Notes: generated by a model from the letters alone, not told the origin. A stretch of 64,000 bases of DNA from Muribaculaceae bacterium (GCA_017621055.1 JAGATX010000029.1:1-64000); one strand, 5' to 3'; positions 44,929 to 54,656 are shown, counted from the stretch's first letter. Translations and numbers: made by a program.

Positions 44929-46583
44929 GCATTTTCTGCGTTAATACCCGACAATACGTCGATATCGCCGGGGGCGACACCCTGGCTGACATCGCCGCTG
45001 CCATTTCCGGCGATCTGGGCTTCGAACCCATCTGCGCGCGCGTCAACAACAAGACCGAGGGACTGGACTACGCCGCCTACCAGCCGAAGGTGGTGGAATT
45101 CAACGGACGGTGCGACGCGTCGGGTCCGCGGGTGTACACCCGCTCGCTGTGCATGATGCTATACCGCGCCGTGACGGATGTCTTTCCGGGCGAAACCCTC
45201 AAAATCGAACATTCCATATCGCACGGCTATTACTGCCGCATCGAGGGACGCACCCGGATCGACGCGGCGCACACCGAGGCACTGCTGCAGCGCATGCGCT
45301 CCCTCACCGCCGCCGCCCTCCCCTTCGAACGCCACGACCGCCTTACCGGCGACATTATTCCCATATTCCGCGAGCAGGGCCTCGACGACAAGATGGACCT
45401 GCTCGACACTACGCGCCCGCTATATACCACTTACTACACTCTCGACGGCATAGCCGACAGCTACTACGGCGCCCTTGCGCCCACAACGGCGCATATCGAC
45501 ACCTACAACATCGTGCCATACAAGGAAGGCTTCCTCCTATTGGGCTTCGACCCGGAAAATCCTGCAGTACCCGCGGAACCCATCGCTCAGGAGAAGATGT
45601 ACCGGGCGTTCACCGACTATCTGCGGTTCAATACCATAACGGGTGTGAGCACCGTGGGGCAGCTCAACAAGGTTGTGGAGCGCCACGCCGCCCCGGAAAT
45701 CATAAATGTGGCGGAGGCGCTCCACGAAAAGAGCCTGGCCTCCATAGCCGCCGACATCGCCGCGCGCTATGCCGCGGGCGGTGCACGCATAGTGCTGATA
45801 TCGGGACCGTCGTCGTCGGGAAAGACCACCGCCACCAAGCGTCTGGGCATACAGCTTATGACCAACCTGCTGAGGCCCTTGCAGATATCGCTCGACGATT
45901 ATTTCGTGGACCGTGAACGCACCCCCCGTCAGCCCGACGGCGATTATGACTTCGAAAGCCTTTACGCCCTGGACCTGGAGCAGTTCAACGCCGACCTCAA
46001 CGCCATACTTCGCGGCGAGGAGGTGGAACTGCCCTCGTATAACTTCGAGCTCGGGCGCCGGCAGTACAAGGGCAACCGCGTGCGCCTTGGCGAAGGCTCC
46101 ATTCTGCTTATAGAAGGCATCCACGGCCTTAACCCAGAGCTTACCGCCGGCATCGACGACAGCGCCAAGTACAGGGTATATGTCAGCGCCCTCACCACGC
46201 TGAGCATCGACAACCACAACTGGGTGCCGACCACCGACAACCGGCTGCTGCGACGCATTATCCGCGACCACAAATACCGCGGCACGTCGGCCGCCGAGAC
46301 CATACGCCGCTGGCCGAGCGTGCGCCGCGGGGAGGAAAAGTGGATTTTCCCCTATCAGGAGAATGCCGACGCCATGTTCAACTCATCGCTGATTTTCGAG
46401 CTGGGGGTAATCAAGGACTACGCCGAGAATGTGCTGCGCACCGTGCCCAACGACGTACCCGAATATGCCGAGGCATACCGCCTGCGCAAGTTCCTGAGCT
46501 ATTTCCTGCCTATCGACAGTGCTGCGCTACCCTCAACAAGTCTGCTCCGCGAGTTCATAGGCGGCAGTTCTTTCCATTATTGA
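44922..46583 (+). CDS. Nucleoside kinase with N-terminal TGS/SAD-like domains
   Basis: A 553-residue protein typical of Bacteroidota. Residues 1-60 resemble a TGS domain, and about 60-240 resemble the second additional domain of threonyl-tRNA synthetase (IEHSISHGYYCRIEG). A phosphoribulokinase/uridine kinase domain follows, with the P-loop ISGPSSSGKTTATKR near 293-307, SLDDYFVDR and LLIEGIHGLNPEL. It probably phosphorylates uridine or a related nucleoside. How the N-terminal part works is unknown. It follows the glycan genes with overlap. Confidence 0.9.
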   Translation: MLSIFCVNTRQYVDIAGGDTLADIAAAISGDLGFEPICARVNNKTEGLDYAAYQPKVVEFNGRCDASGPRVYTRSLCMMLYRAVTDVFPGETLKIEHSISHGYYCRIEGRTRIDAAHTEALLQRMRSLTAAALPFERHDRLTGDIIPIFREQGLDDKMDLLDTTRPLYTTYYTLDGIADSYYGALAPTTAHIDTYNIVPYKEGFLLLGFDPENPAVPAEPIAQEKMYRAFTDYLRFNTITGVSTVGQLNKVVERHAAPEIINVAEALHEKSLASIAADIAARYAAGGARIVLISGPSSSGKTTATKRLGIQLMTNLLRPLQISLDDYFVDRERTPRQPDGDYDFESLYALDLEQFNADLNAILRGEEVELPSYNFELGRRQYKGNRVRLGEGSILLIEGIHGLNPELTAGIDDSAKYRVYVSALTTLSIDNHNWVPTTDNRLLRRIIRDHKYRGTSAAETIRRWPSVRRGEEKWIFPYQENADAMFNSSLIFELGVIKDYAENVLRTVPNDVPEYAEAYRLRKFLSYFLPIDSAALPSTSLLREFIGGSSFHY

Positions 46584-46587
46584 CAAT

Positions 46588-47319
46588 ATGCTGAGGATTA
46601 AGGTAATATTAACGATATTAACCCTTTCAGGGGTGTTGATCGCCCATGCCGGCAACGACGCCGTCGGCGCGCGTGCCGCCCGCGCCTATGCCGCCGGTGA
46701 GTGGGCGTCGGCGCAGGCTCTCTACACCGTTGCCGCCGATGCCGAGCCGACGTCGGCCGATGCCGCCGCGCACATGATAGTCAGCGCCGAGATGCGGGCC
46801 GACACCACCGTGGCCGCCACTGCCCTCAACCGCTATATGAGCACGGGTTCGCCACTGGAGCCGCTGCTCGACGATGTGGAAGAATTATGCTACAATCAGG
46901 GGCGTGCTAATATGTACGGCAGCCTGCTGCTGCGCCTCACCCGCGAGGTGCCCTATCTGCGGCGTCCGCTGGCGCTGAGGCTCCTGAAATTCTATATTTT
47001 CCGCGCCAATCCCGAGCAGACAATAGAATATGCCACCATGTTGCTGCGCGGCCAGCCCGGCGATCCACAGTACCTCAACGCCATGGGTAAGGCATACATG
47101 ATGCTCGGCGATATCGGGAGGGCTGTGCGCTGTTTTGCTGACGCGCTGACCTCCGACCCCGATAACCGCGAGGCGCTCCTTGCTTTGGGCAATTACTACG
47201 GGTCGCTCGACGATGCCGCCACCGCCCTGCCCTACCTCCGGCGCGCCGAGGCGCTGGCCCCGTCCGAATACCTCGAACGCGAGATCGAGCGCCTGCAGAA
47301 CCTTCAGGAAAACGAATGA
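46588..47319 (+). CDS. Periplasmic tetratricopeptide repeat protein
   Basis: A 243-residue protein with a signal peptide (residues 1-21) and about four to five TPR-like helical pairs: ARAYAAGEWASAQALYTVA near 31-49, then PQYLNAMGKAYMMLGDIGRA and NREALLALGNYYGSLDDAATA. TPR proteins are scaffolds. No catalytic motif is seen. It sits 4 nt after the nucleoside kinase and overlaps the LOG gene by 4 nt. Confidence 0.87.
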   Translation: MLRIKVILTILTLSGVLIAHAGNDAVGARAARAYAAGEWASAQALYTVAADAEPTSADAAAHMIVSAEMRADTTVAATALNRYMSTGSPLEPLLDDVEELCYNQGRANMYGSLLLRLTREVPYLRRPLALRLLKFYIFRANPEQTIEYATMLLRGQPGDPQYLNAMGKAYMMLGDIGRAVRCFADALTSDPDNREALLALGNYYGSLDDAATALPYLRRAEALAPSEYLEREIERLQNLQENE

Positions 47320-47900
47320 TTATGAACGAAACAACATATATTACAGTATATTGCGGCTCGTCGGCAACTTCGCCGGACAAATATCTGGCGGCCGCCGCCG
47401 TCACCGGCCGCGAACTGGCACGCCGGGGCGCCACCCTCGTCACGGGCGCCGGTCGCACCGGCCTGATGGGAGCCGCCGCCGATGCCGCTCTTGCCTCCGG
47501 GGGCGCCGTGACAGGCATTATTCCCGAATTCATGGTGCGCCGCGGCTGGAACCATGCCGGGCTAACCGAACTGCGTGTGGTTGAGAGCATGCATGAGCGC
47601 AAAGCCATGATGGCCGGGATCTCGCATGGTGTTATAGCCCTCCCCGGCGGAATAGGCACCTTCGACGAACTCACCGAAATCATCACCTGGCGGCAGCTCG
47701 GCCTCTTCGCCGGAAATGTGGTGATCTACAACGTCGACGGCTATTACGATCCCTATATCTCGCTGCTGCGCCACGCCTGCCGCGAGCATTTCCTCAAGGA
47801 TGAGCATCTGGCGCTGTTCACTGTGGCCGAGAGTGCCGCCGATGCCGTCGAGGCGGCGCTCGCGCCCTGCTCTCCCGCTGTGTTCACTCCCAAGTTTTAA
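47316..47900 (+). CDS. LOG family Rossmann-fold protein (TIGR00730-like)
   Basis: A 194-residue cytoplasmic protein of the family long annotated as lysine decarboxylases. The signature GGIGTFDELTEIITWRQLG near 111-129 contains PGGxGTxxE, the phosphoribohydrolase active site, and SMHERKAMM precedes it. Members release bases from nucleoside monophosphates, including cytokinin-type nucleotides. The natural substrate here is unknown. The start may be at 47316 or at the second Met at 47322. Confidence 0.91.
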   Translation: MIMNETTYITVYCGSSATSPDKYLAAAAVTGRELARRGATLVTGAGRTGLMGAAADAALASGGAVTGIIPEFMVRRGWNHAGLTELRVVESMHERKAMMAGISHGVIALPGGIGTFDELTEIITWRQLGLFAGNVVIYNVDGYYDPYISLLRHACREHFLKDEHLALFTVAESAADAVEAALAPCSPAVFTPKF

Positions 47901-47911
47901 GCGACAGATAC

Positions 47912-48799
47912 ATGCAACCGAGCGATACTACGGCCACACCGGTGCAGATATGCACCGTTATCGTGGACTCCATCGCTGCCGACACCGCCGCCGGCCGAAT
48001 GCCCCGCTATGTCAACGCCGGCCAGATCAGGGCTATACGGGCCGAGATGCGGCGCGACAGCCTACAGCATGTCAAGGCCATATCTACGGTGCCTGACGAT
48101 GCCGGCTCGGGGCTGGTGCCGCAGACATATTTCGATATCTACAACGCTACGGGCGTGACGGCCCTGATGATGGGCGTCCTCACGGTGGTGTGCGTCAATG
48201 CCTCGGGGATAGGGCGCGCCCTGAAGCGCTACCGTACGGCGCTGCTGACAGTACGTCGGCGAGACAATGCCTTCGACGACGTCCACAGCGCCTCGCTGCC
48301 CGCCGCTCTTATGCTCGCCATGGTTTTTGTGGTCTTCGGCGGTGTTTGCCTCTACTACTCCCACGGGTTGCCGCCGGCCATGAACTTCGGCGGCATTGTC
48401 GCCACGGTGGCGCTTCTGGCGGCTTACTATATTTTCCAGCTCGCGGCTTACAATGCGGTGGGCTATGCCTTTACCACCGGTGACTACCGGCGGCAGTGGC
48501 TCGCTGGCCTCAACGCCTCGCAGGCTTATACCGGCCTGCTGCTCATAGCTCCCGCCATGGTACTGGTGGCAGAACCGGCATGGTGGCAATATGTTGAAAT
48601 TTTTTCACTCGCTGTATATTTAACCGGAAGAATAATTTTTATTTGCAAGGGTTTTAAAATTTTTTACAGCAAAATTCGTTCTTTGCTTTATTTTATTTTG
48701 TACCTTTGCACGTTGGAAATAATACCGGCGGCGGTTGTATATCTTCTGGCGGGATATATAGCCGGATGTGCAGACATCTTCGCCGTGTTAAGATTTTAG
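47912..48799 (+). CDS. DUF4271 membrane protein
   Basis: A 295-residue integral membrane protein with about six to seven hydrophobic helices in the C-terminal two thirds. It matches Bacteroidota DUF4271 by sequence pattern and by position immediately before hemD. The C-terminal part (YLTGRIIFICKGFKIFYSKIRS, split) is basic and aromatic, which makes the underlying DNA strikingly AT-rich. The function is unknown. The conserved pairing with hemD hints at a link to heme synthesis or membrane delivery, but this is only inference. Confidence 0.86.
   Translation: MQPSDTTATPVQICTVIVDSIAADTAAGRMPRYVNAGQIRAIRAEMRRDSLQHVKAISTVPDDAGSGLVPQTYFDIYNATGVTALMMGVLTVVCVNASGIGRALKRYRTALLTVRRRDNAFDDVHSASLPAALMLAMVFVVFGGVCLYYSHGLPPAMNFGGIVATVALLAAYYIFQLAAYNAVGYAFTTGDYRRQWLAGLNASQAYTGLLLIAPAMVLVAEPAWWQYVEIFSLAVYLTGRIIFICKGFKIFYSKIRSLLYFILYLCTLEIIPAAVVYLLAGYIAGCADIFAVLRF
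48682..48709 (+). promoter_or_regulatory. Possible internal promoter for hemD-rnpA-yidD
   Basis: TTTG at 48682-48685 and TACCTTTGC at 48701-48709 lie inside the DUF4271 gene, about 95 nt before hemD. The spacer of 15 bp is shorter than usual, so this is tentative. Confidence 0.3.
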
Positions 48800-48803
48800 T
48801 AGA

Positions 48804-49628
48804 GTGAAAGTTAAGAAAATATTAGTATCCCAGCCGCAGCCAGCTTCCGAAAAATCGCCGTACTTCGACATCAGCCGCAAGTACGGCACGGATATTGTTT
48901 TCCGCCCATTCATAAAGGTTGAGGGCCTTTCCGCTAAGGAATTCCGTGCCCAGAAAGTGAATATACCGGATTTTACCGCCATTATCTTCACTGCCAAGGC
49001 TGCCATCGATCATTTCTTCCATCTGTGCGAGGAAATGCGCATAACCATACCCATAACCCTCAAGTATTTCTGCACCAGCGAAACTATTGCAAACTATCTG
49101 CAGAAGTATATCGTTTACCGCAAGCGCAAAATCTTTGCCGGAAAGACCGGCAAACTCGTCGATCTGCTGCCAGCCATAATCAAGCACAAGAGCGAAAATT
49201 TCCTGCTTGCCGTGAGCGACGTCAACAACGGCTCCGATGCGCAGATGCTCACCGACAACAAGATACGCTTTACCCGCGGAGTGATGTACCGCACCGTCAG
49301 CAACGATTTCGGCGCCGACGAAGCGTTTGACTATGATATGCTGGTGTTCTTCAGCCCTCAGGGCATTGAGAGCCTGCTCAAGAATTTCCCGGACTTTGTT
49401 CAGGGCGACATATGCGTGGCCGCCTTCGGTCCGGCTACCGCCAAGGCTGTTGTCGACGCCGGGCTGCGTCTCGACATCGAGGCTCCCACCGTCGAGGCTC
49501 CCTCCATGACTGCCGCAATCGACAACTATCTTGCCGAAAATCAGGGCGAAATAGAGCATGCAGACGGTGAAGACGACGCTCCCGAGGGCGAAGACGCCAT
49601 AAACGAGTGCGAAACCGCCGAAGCCTGA
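48804..49628 (+). CDS. hemD: Uroporphyrinogen-III synthase
   Basis: Cyclises hydroxymethylbilane with ring-D inversion to uroporphyrinogen III in heme and siroheme synthesis. The 274-residue protein shows the Bacteroidota pattern ILVSQPQPASEKSPYFDI at the N-terminus, VIFTAKAAID-like central motifs and FFSPQGIESLL ... VAAFGPATAKAV in the second domain. It starts with GTG. A low-complexity acidic tail (about 25 residues) follows the enzyme core. No other heme gene is nearby. Confidence 0.9.
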   Translation: MKVKKILVSQPQPASEKSPYFDISRKYGTDIVFRPFIKVEGLSAKEFRAQKVNIPDFTAIIFTAKAAIDHFFHLCEEMRITIPITLKYFCTSETIANYLQKYIVYRKRKIFAGKTGKLVDLLPAIIKHKSENFLLAVSDVNNGSDAQMLTDNKIRFTRGVMYRTVSNDFGADEAFDYDMLVFFSPQGIESLLKNFPDFVQGDICVAAFGPATAKAVVDAGLRLDIEAPTVEAPSMTAAIDNYLAENQGEIEHADGEDDAPEGEDAINECETAEA

Positions 49629-49637
49629 ACACCGACG

Positions 49638-50048
49638 GTGAAAAACGGCCTGTACAAGAAAGAAAAACTGTGCTCCGTCGTTGCCATAGACCAGCTCTTC
49701 GGCAACGGCGGCGCTGAATTTTCGCGTCTGGCTTACCCGCTGCGGGCCATAGCACGGAACAACGTTCGCCGTAGCTCCGACGCTCCCGTGGCCTTTCTTA
49801 TCAGCGTTCCGAAAAAACGTCTGCGACATGCCGTGGACCGCGTGACGATGCGTCGCCGGATACGCGAGGCTTACCGCCTGTCGCCCTTGCGGCAGCGCAC
49901 GCCGGGTGCCCTGCGCCTCGACGTCGCATTTGTATATGTCGCCGATAAGCCACTGCCCTACTCCGCCGTGGAGCGCGCCATGAGGCGCATCCTTGAAGGT
50001 CTCGACGCTTTTTACGCCAACTACTGTGCCCCCGCTGCCGATGAATAG
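49638..50048 (+). CDS. rnpA: Ribonuclease P protein component
   Basis: Protein subunit of RNase P, which processes tRNA 5' ends. The 136-residue protein has [29 protein letters not shown] (split) with the RNA-binding RNR-type motif near residues 60-76. The start is GTG, 9 nt after hemD. It precedes yidD with a 1-codon-scale overlap, the usual arrangement. rpmH and dnaA are not here. Confidence 0.93.
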   Translation: MKNGLYKKEKLCSVVAIDQLFGNGGAEFSRLAYPLRAIARNNVRRSSDAPVAFLISVPKKRLRHAVDRVTMRRRIREAYRLSPLRQRTPGALRLDVAFVYVADKPLPYSAVERAMRRILEGLDAFYANYCAPAADE

Positions 50049-50271
50049 CCTCTCGAAAGCGCTGACGTGGCTGCTGTCGTTGCCGATCCTTTTTTACCGA
50101 GCGGCTGTTTCGCCCCTGTTTCCACCATGCTGCCGCTTTACACCCACGTGCAGCGCCTATGCGCTTGAGGCCTTGCGCCGGCACGGGCCTTTCCGCGGAA
50201 CGTGGCTGGCCGTCAAGAGAATACTGCGCTGTCACCCCTGGGGAGGCAGTGGCTATGACCCCGTGCCATGA
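50041..50271 (+). CDS. yidD: Membrane protein insertion efficiency factor YidD
   Basis: A 76-residue protein that helps YidC-dependent insertion at the inner membrane. It contains the family core [24 protein letters not shown] (split) and [14 protein letters not shown] at the end. The ATG at 50041 is supported by the family N-terminus. It overlaps rnpA by 8 nt and tatD by 4 nt. Confidence 0.93.
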   Translation: MNSLSKALTWLLSLPILFYRAAVSPLFPPCCRFTPTCSAYALEALRRHGPFRGTWLAVKRILRCHPWGGSGYDPVP

Positions 50272-50792
50272 AAGCGCTCGCACGGTTCGACGACATTCAC
50301 AGCCACAGCCGGCGCGGTCCGGCGGTTGTCACCAACCTGCCATATGGCGAAGAAATAACCACGGCTCCCGGCGAGGCGTGGTATAGCGTTGGCTTTCATC
50401 CGTGGGACACCGCCCGTTCAATGCCGGATATGGAGTACCTGCGGCGCGTGGCTTCCGACCCGCGCGTGGTAGCTGTGGGCGAAGCAGGTATCGACAGGCT
50501 GCGCGGCGCTGATGCCGATACACAGCGCGAAGTGTTCCGCTGTCAGGCCATTCTTGCCGAGGAAGTGGGTAAGCCGCTGATTATCCATTGTGTGCGCGCA
50601 TGGGACGACATCATGGCCCTGCGCCGCCAGCTCAAGCCCGCGGTGGAATGGATAATCCACGGATTTCGCGGCGGCGCGCCTCAGGCCGCGCAGTTGCTTC
50701 GCGCCGGATTCATGCTTTCGCTGGGCGAGCGCCATGCACCGCAGGCCGAACTGTTCATTCCTGATGAACGCCGCTATCGGGAGACTGATTGA
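50268..50792 (+). CDS. TatD family hydrolase, apparently shortened at its C-terminus
   Basis: A 174-residue metal-dependent hydrolase. FDDIHSHS gives the first metal site, VGEAGIDRL the second and [10 protein letters not shown] and WIIHGFRGG the histidines. The protein ends exactly at RRYRETD, the point where TatD proteins place their last metal-binding Asp. About 40 residues normally follow in Bacteroidota relatives (from family knowledge). The gene end overlaps the convergent phosphopantetheinyl transferase by 38 nt, so a deletion or rearrangement at this junction is likely. The enzyme may still be active or may be decaying. Confidence 0.85.
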   Translation: MKALARFDDIHSHSRRGPAVVTNLPYGEEITTAPGEAWYSVGFHPWDTARSMPDMEYLRRVASDPRVVAVGEAGIDRLRGADADTQREVFRCQAILAEEVGKPLIIHCVRAWDDIMALRRQLKPAVEWIIHGFRGGAPQAAQLLRAGFMLSLGERHAPQAELFIPDERRYRETD

Positions 50793-51342
50793 GCACCACT
50801 GTCAGCATCATGCCCCGGTAGGGCTCCACGGCAAGGACATGGAATACCTGCGATTTTATCACCGCCGCTTTAGAGCCCGGAGGAATGGGCAGGTGTATGT
50901 CGTTGCGAAAATCGAGGGCGCCTTCGCGATATGCTTTATATAGAGCTTCCTTGAGCGTCCATGCCGACAGCAGACCCATTTCCGTTGCGGAATAAGCACG
51001 CAGTTCGCCGGGCGTGAATATGCGGCGTGCCACGTTGCGGAGCTGCTGTACACGGTTTTCCTCTATGTCGATGCCTACGAATTTGCCGTGGGGACACACT
51101 GCCAGAGCAGCGTATTCGCGGTTGTGGCTTATGGAAATGTTGTTGAAAATATTTTTTCCGGAGCGCAGAACGGGGGCTCCGGAAGGTTCGTGGCCCAGAA
51201 CGTAGCGGTTGCCGAACACGTGTTTTATCAGCGTTGACACAGCTTTGCACTCGCGGCGCCGTTTTGTATGGCTGTCGATATCCAGTGGCATCAGATACAC
51301 GGCGACTTCGCCGAATATCAGTTTATCGATAGGCTCGTTCAT
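50755..51342 (-). CDS. 4'-phosphopantetheinyl transferase superfamily protein
   Basis: A 195-residue Sfp-like enzyme that attaches 4'-phosphopantetheine from CoA to carrier proteins. Mg-binding VGIDIEENR and WTLKEALYKAY near 148-158 are both present, as is SISHNREYAALAV. It follows gldE and gldD with a 4-nt overlap, the conserved Bacteroidota order. Which carrier protein it modifies is unknown. Confidence 0.9.
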   Translation of the reverse strand: MNEPIDKLIFGEVAVYLMPLDIDSHTKRRRECKAVSTLIKHVFGNRYVLGHEPSGAPVLRSGKNIFNNISISHNREYAALAVCPHGKFVGIDIEENRVQQLRNVARRIFTPGELRAYSATEMGLLSAWTLKEALYKAYREGALDFRNDIHLPIPPGSKAAVIKSQVFHVLAVEPYRGMMLTVVLNQSPDSGVHQE

Positions 51343-51905
51343 AGGCTTTCCAGTATTTTAAAGGCTTTGGCATAGAGGGCATCGGCAACGGGAGCTACAG
51401 AGTCAGTGCTCTCAGGAGCCGTATGCCACACGAAGGCACCCCAGACGAGGGTACCGAGACTGTCGTTCCATGCCAGCAGTTGCACGGGCGTTGGCACGCC
51501 GGCCTCGAGGGCGCGATTTATCAGGCAATTGTATCCGGCGCTGTCGAGGAAAGTGTCGGTTCGCCCCACTGCTCCGCCAAGATTTAGGGCCATGCGCTCG
51601 CGGCGGTTGGCGAGAGCATCAGCAAGAGCACCGTCGTGCAGGCCTGTGCGGACGCTCAGGAAGAGCGTGGCGCCCTCGGCGGCATAGTTTACCGTCAGGG
51701 CGCCCCCGGCGCCCTCAGCGGCCTCGGCAGCGCTGTCTATGGCGATGCTCACGCCCGCCACATCGATGGTGCGCGTGCCTCCGCCGGTGAGTTCAATGCG
51801 CGGGTATGCGCGCGGTCGCGGCACAGGGGCTGTCCCCGCGTCGTGGCTGCAGGCTGTCATGCCGGCCATTGCCGGCAGCATCAGCAGCATGGCTACAGTT
51901 TTCAT
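51339..51905 (-). CDS. gldD: Gliding-motility lipoprotein GldD-like
   Basis: A 188-residue lipoprotein with a signal sequence and lipobox (MTACS, Cys near 19). The mature start PRPRAYPRIEL and the late LGTLVWGAFVWHT match GldD, and the position directly after gldE is diagnostic. GldD is needed for gliding and type IX secretion in flavobacteria. In this non-gliding-type genome a role in T9SS or the envelope is more likely. Sequence divergence is high, so the name rests partly on synteny. Confidence 0.83.
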   Translation of the reverse strand: MKTVAMLLMLPAMAGMTACSHDAGTAPVPRPRAYPRIELTGGGTRTIDVAGVSIAIDSAAEAAEGAGGALTVNYAAEGATLFLSVRTGLHDGALADALANRRERMALNLGGAVGRTDTFLDSAGYNCLINRALEAGVPTPVQLLAWNDSLGTLVWGAFVWHTAPESTDSVAPVADALYAKAFKILESL

Positions 51906-53269
51906 TGTTGTTCGGCCTCCTGGTCGGTAGGCATAACTTTAACCCGGACGTCGACAATGCGGTGGTCCTCCACGCCGAGCACCAGGAAGCGGCAGCGGCC
52001 GTAGACCAGCGGCTCCTTGTCCTTGGGAAAATCGCCTTTCAGGCACAGAAGCATGCCGGCGAGGGTCTCGCTGTCCTCGGTGATGTCCTTGTAGTCGTCG
52101 GCATCGAGGCCGGTGATGCGGAAAAAGTCGGTTAGGGGCGTGCGGCCTTCGAAAACATAGGTATCGTCGCGCAGACGCCGATATGTCTGTTCGGGCTCGT
52201 CGTATTCGTCATCGATGTCGCCCACAATCTCCTCGAGGACGTCCTCGAGAGTCACCACGCCCTGAGTGCCTCCGTATTCGTCGACCACCACGGCCATATG
52301 GATCTTAAGGCGCCGGAAATCCTCAAGCAGGTCATCGATCATGCGGCTTTCGGGTACGAAATAGGCGGGGCGCAGCAGCTGCGTCCAGCTGAAGCCTTCC
52401 GGCAGGTTGCGCCCTATGTACGGCAGCAGGTCGCGGGCGTAGAGTATGCCCTTTACATCGTCCTGATTCTCACCGGCCACGGGCATGCGCGAGTAACCGC
52501 TGGTGAGCACTATTTCCATCAGGGCGTCGAAGGTCATATCGTAGTCCACCCAGGTGATGTCCACGCGCGGCGTCATTATCTCGGAGGCGGCGGTGTCGCC
52601 GAACTCGAGGATGCCCTCGAGCATCTCCTTATCGTCGCCGGTGGCACCCTCGGTTATTTCGAGGGCCTGCGACAGCTCGGAGGCGCTGATGTCGTGGGCG
52701 CGCTTGGTTACCACTTTGTTGATGAACGAACCGCTTTTTACCAGCATGGACGATAGCGGCGACAGAAGGCGCGATGTAGCCGACAGCGCCGTCACGGCCA
52801 TAGGCGCCCACCGCAGAGGAAAGTTGTTGGCGTAGAGCTTTGGCAGAATTTCGCCGAAGAGCAGGATGAGGAAAGTGAGGATAACCGTCTGAAGCACAAA
52901 ACTCAGCACGGTACCCATGCCGGCGAACACCGGTCCGAGGGCAAAGTTTGTGAGCACCACAATAGTGACGTTCACAAGATTGTTGGCAATGAGGATGGTG
53001 GCTAAGAGCCGCTGCGGCCGCGACAGCAGCTTGCGGATGGCAGGTCCGCGGGGGCTTTCGTCCAGTTCTTCGAGTTGGCTGTCGGTGAGCGAGAAAAAAG
53101 CTATCTCGCTGCCGCTGACAAAACCGGAGGCAACCAGGCACAGCGCCGCGATGACGAGCGCTACTATGGCCGTGGGGTCCAGTGGGGCTATGGATACTGT
53201 TATGTAGTCGAGTATATTCTGAAAGGCGGGCAGCAGCGCTGCCACGGCCGGGAGGGGATCTGTGTCCAA
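51902..53269 (-). CDS. gldE: GldE: CNNM/CBS transporter-associated protein
   Basis: A 455-residue protein with an N-terminal CNNM membrane domain (several helices, about 35-160), paired CBS domains (about 215-345, with MTPRVDITWVDYD and VVVDEYGGTQGVVTLEDVLEEIVGDI, split) and a C-terminal CorC/HlyC domain. It is homologous to magnesium/cobalt efflux proteins and is paired with gldD in Bacteroidota. The usual upstream ssb is replaced here by recA. The 4-nt overlap with gldD suggests coupling. Confidence 0.9.
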   Translation of the reverse strand: MDTDPLPAVAALLPAFQNILDYITVSIAPLDPTAIVALVIAALCLVASGFVSGSEIAFFSLTDSQLEELDESPRGPAIRKLLSRPQRLLATILIANNLVNVTIVVLTNFALGPVFAGMGTVLSFVLQTVILTFLILLFGEILPKLYANNFPLRWAPMAVTALSATSRLLSPLSSMLVKSGSFINKVVTKRAHDISASELSQALEITEGATGDDKEMLEGILEFGDTAASEIMTPRVDITWVDYDMTFDALMEIVLTSGYSRMPVAGENQDDVKGILYARDLLPYIGRNLPEGFSWTQLLRPAYFVPESRMIDDLLEDFRRLKIHMAVVVDEYGGTQGVVTLEDVLEEIVGDIDDEYDEPEQTYRRLRDDTYVFEGRTPLTDFFRITGLDADDYKDITEDSETLAGMLLCLKGDFPKDKEPLVYGRCRFLVLGVEDHRIVDVRVKVMPTDQEAEQQ

Positions 53270-53408
53270 TTCGTTATTGTTTTGGTTCGAACTGCAAATT
53301 TAGGAAATTTTTTTGAATATCCCCCACAAACCTCTCATATTTCGCAAAAGCCCCCAGTAACAGTGGCCATATCAGCCAAATCGGTAGAAATCGCGGCCGC
53401 ACACCGCC

Positions 53409-53435
53409 AAAAAAGGCGCCCCCGGAAGGGCGCCC
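53409..53435 (-). terminator. Intrinsic terminator after recA
   Basis: On the minus strand a GGCGCCC/GGGCGCC stem with a short loop is followed by a T6 run (53414-53409), about 25 nt after the recA stop. Confidence 0.8.
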
Positions 53436-53456
53436 TCTTATTCGGTTCGCTGAAGA

Positions 53457-54656
53457 TCAGAGGTCTTCCTCGATGGAGAAATCATCGGGGAGGTCATCGA
53501 AGTCGTCGAGTTCGTCGCCTTCGGTGTCTATGTCGGCTTTTTCGGTGTCTTTATCGTCGGTTTTGGCTTCTGCCGCGGCTGCCGCCCTGGCGGCTTTGGC
53601 GCGCGGGTCGCGGTCGGCGGTGCGCATGGCCTCCAGAATTTTGCCGGCGAGCTCTTCGGCGAGTTCGGGGTTGTCCTCGATGGTGGCCACGGCGTTGTCG
53701 CGGCCCTGGGCGAGTTTGGAGCCCTCGTAACTGAACCATGAGCCGCTCTTCGCTATGATGTTGTACTCCACGCCGAGGTCCAGGATTTCGCCGGATTTGG
53801 AGATGCCGCGTCCGAAAAGAATGTCGAATTCGGCGCGTTTGAAAGGAGGTGCGACTTTGTTTTTGGTAACTTTCACATAAGCACGGCGGCCGAGGATGTC
53901 GTCACCGTCCTTGATGTTGCCGCGCGAGCGTATGTCTATGCGCACCGAGGCGTAGAATTTGAGAGCGTTGCCGCCGGTGGTGGTCTCGGTGGGACCGAAC
54001 ATGGCGCCTATCTTTTCGCGCAGCTGGTTGATGAATATGCAGGTGGTGTTTGTGCGGGAAATGGCGCCGGTGAGCTTGCGCATGGCCTGCGACATCAGGC
54101 GTGCCTGCAGGCCCATGTTGCGGTCGCCCATTTCGCCTTCTATTTCGGCCTTGGGGGTGAGGGCCGCCACAGAGTCGATCACCAGAATATCTATTGCTGA
54201 CGAGCGGATGAGCTGTTCGGCTATTTCGAGGGCCTGTTCGCCGTTGTCGGGCTGCGAAATGAGCAGATTGTTGATGTCCACACCGAGCTGCTGGGCATAG
54301 AAACGGTCGAAGGCATGCTCGGCATCGATTATGGCGGCAATGCCGCCGCGCTTCTGAGCTTCGGCAATGGCATGGATGGCGAGAGTGGTCTTACCCGAGG
54401 ACTCGGGCCCGAAAATCTCGATTATACGGCCGCGGGGATAGCCTCCCACGCCGAGGGCGTAGTTGAGACCTATCGAACCGGTGGGTATCACTTCTACGTT
54501 TTCCACCACTTCGTCGCCCATTTTCATGATTGCGCCGCGGCCGTAGGCTTTTTCTATTTTGCCCATGGCTTGTGCCAGCGCGTCGAGGCGCGCCGCCTGG
54601 GGGTCTTTTTCTTTCGAGGGGCTTGCTTTCTTCTCGGTTGCTTTTTTTGCGCTCAT
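53457..54656 (-). CDS. recA: Recombinase A
   Basis: Catalyses homologous strand exchange and SOS activation. The 399-residue protein has Walker [10 protein letters not shown] near 82-90, [16 protein letters not shown], the L2 region [15 protein letters not shown] and a long acidic tail (EADI...SIEEDL type) after residue 350. The tail is longer than in E. coli RecA. No LexA box is recognised upstream. A good Bacteroidota promoter precedes it. Confidence 0.97.
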   Translation of the reverse strand: MSAKKATEKKASPSKEKDPQAARLDALAQAMGKIEKAYGRGAIMKMGDEVVENVEVIPTGSIGLNYALGVGGYPRGRIIEIFGPESSGKTTLAIHAIAEAQKRGGIAAIIDAEHAFDRFYAQQLGVDINNLLISQPDNGEQALEIAEQLIRSSAIDILVIDSVAALTPKAEIEGEMGDRNMGLQARLMSQAMRKLTGAISRTNTTCIFINQLREKIGAMFGPTETTTGGNALKFYASVRIDIRSRGNIKDGDDILGRRAYVKVTKNKVAPPFKRAEFDILFGRGISKSGEILDLGVEYNIIAKSGSWFSYEGSKLAQGRDNAVATIEDNPELAEELAGKILEAMRTADRDPRAKAARAAAAAEAKTDDKDTEKADIDTEGDELDDFDDLPDDFSIEEDL

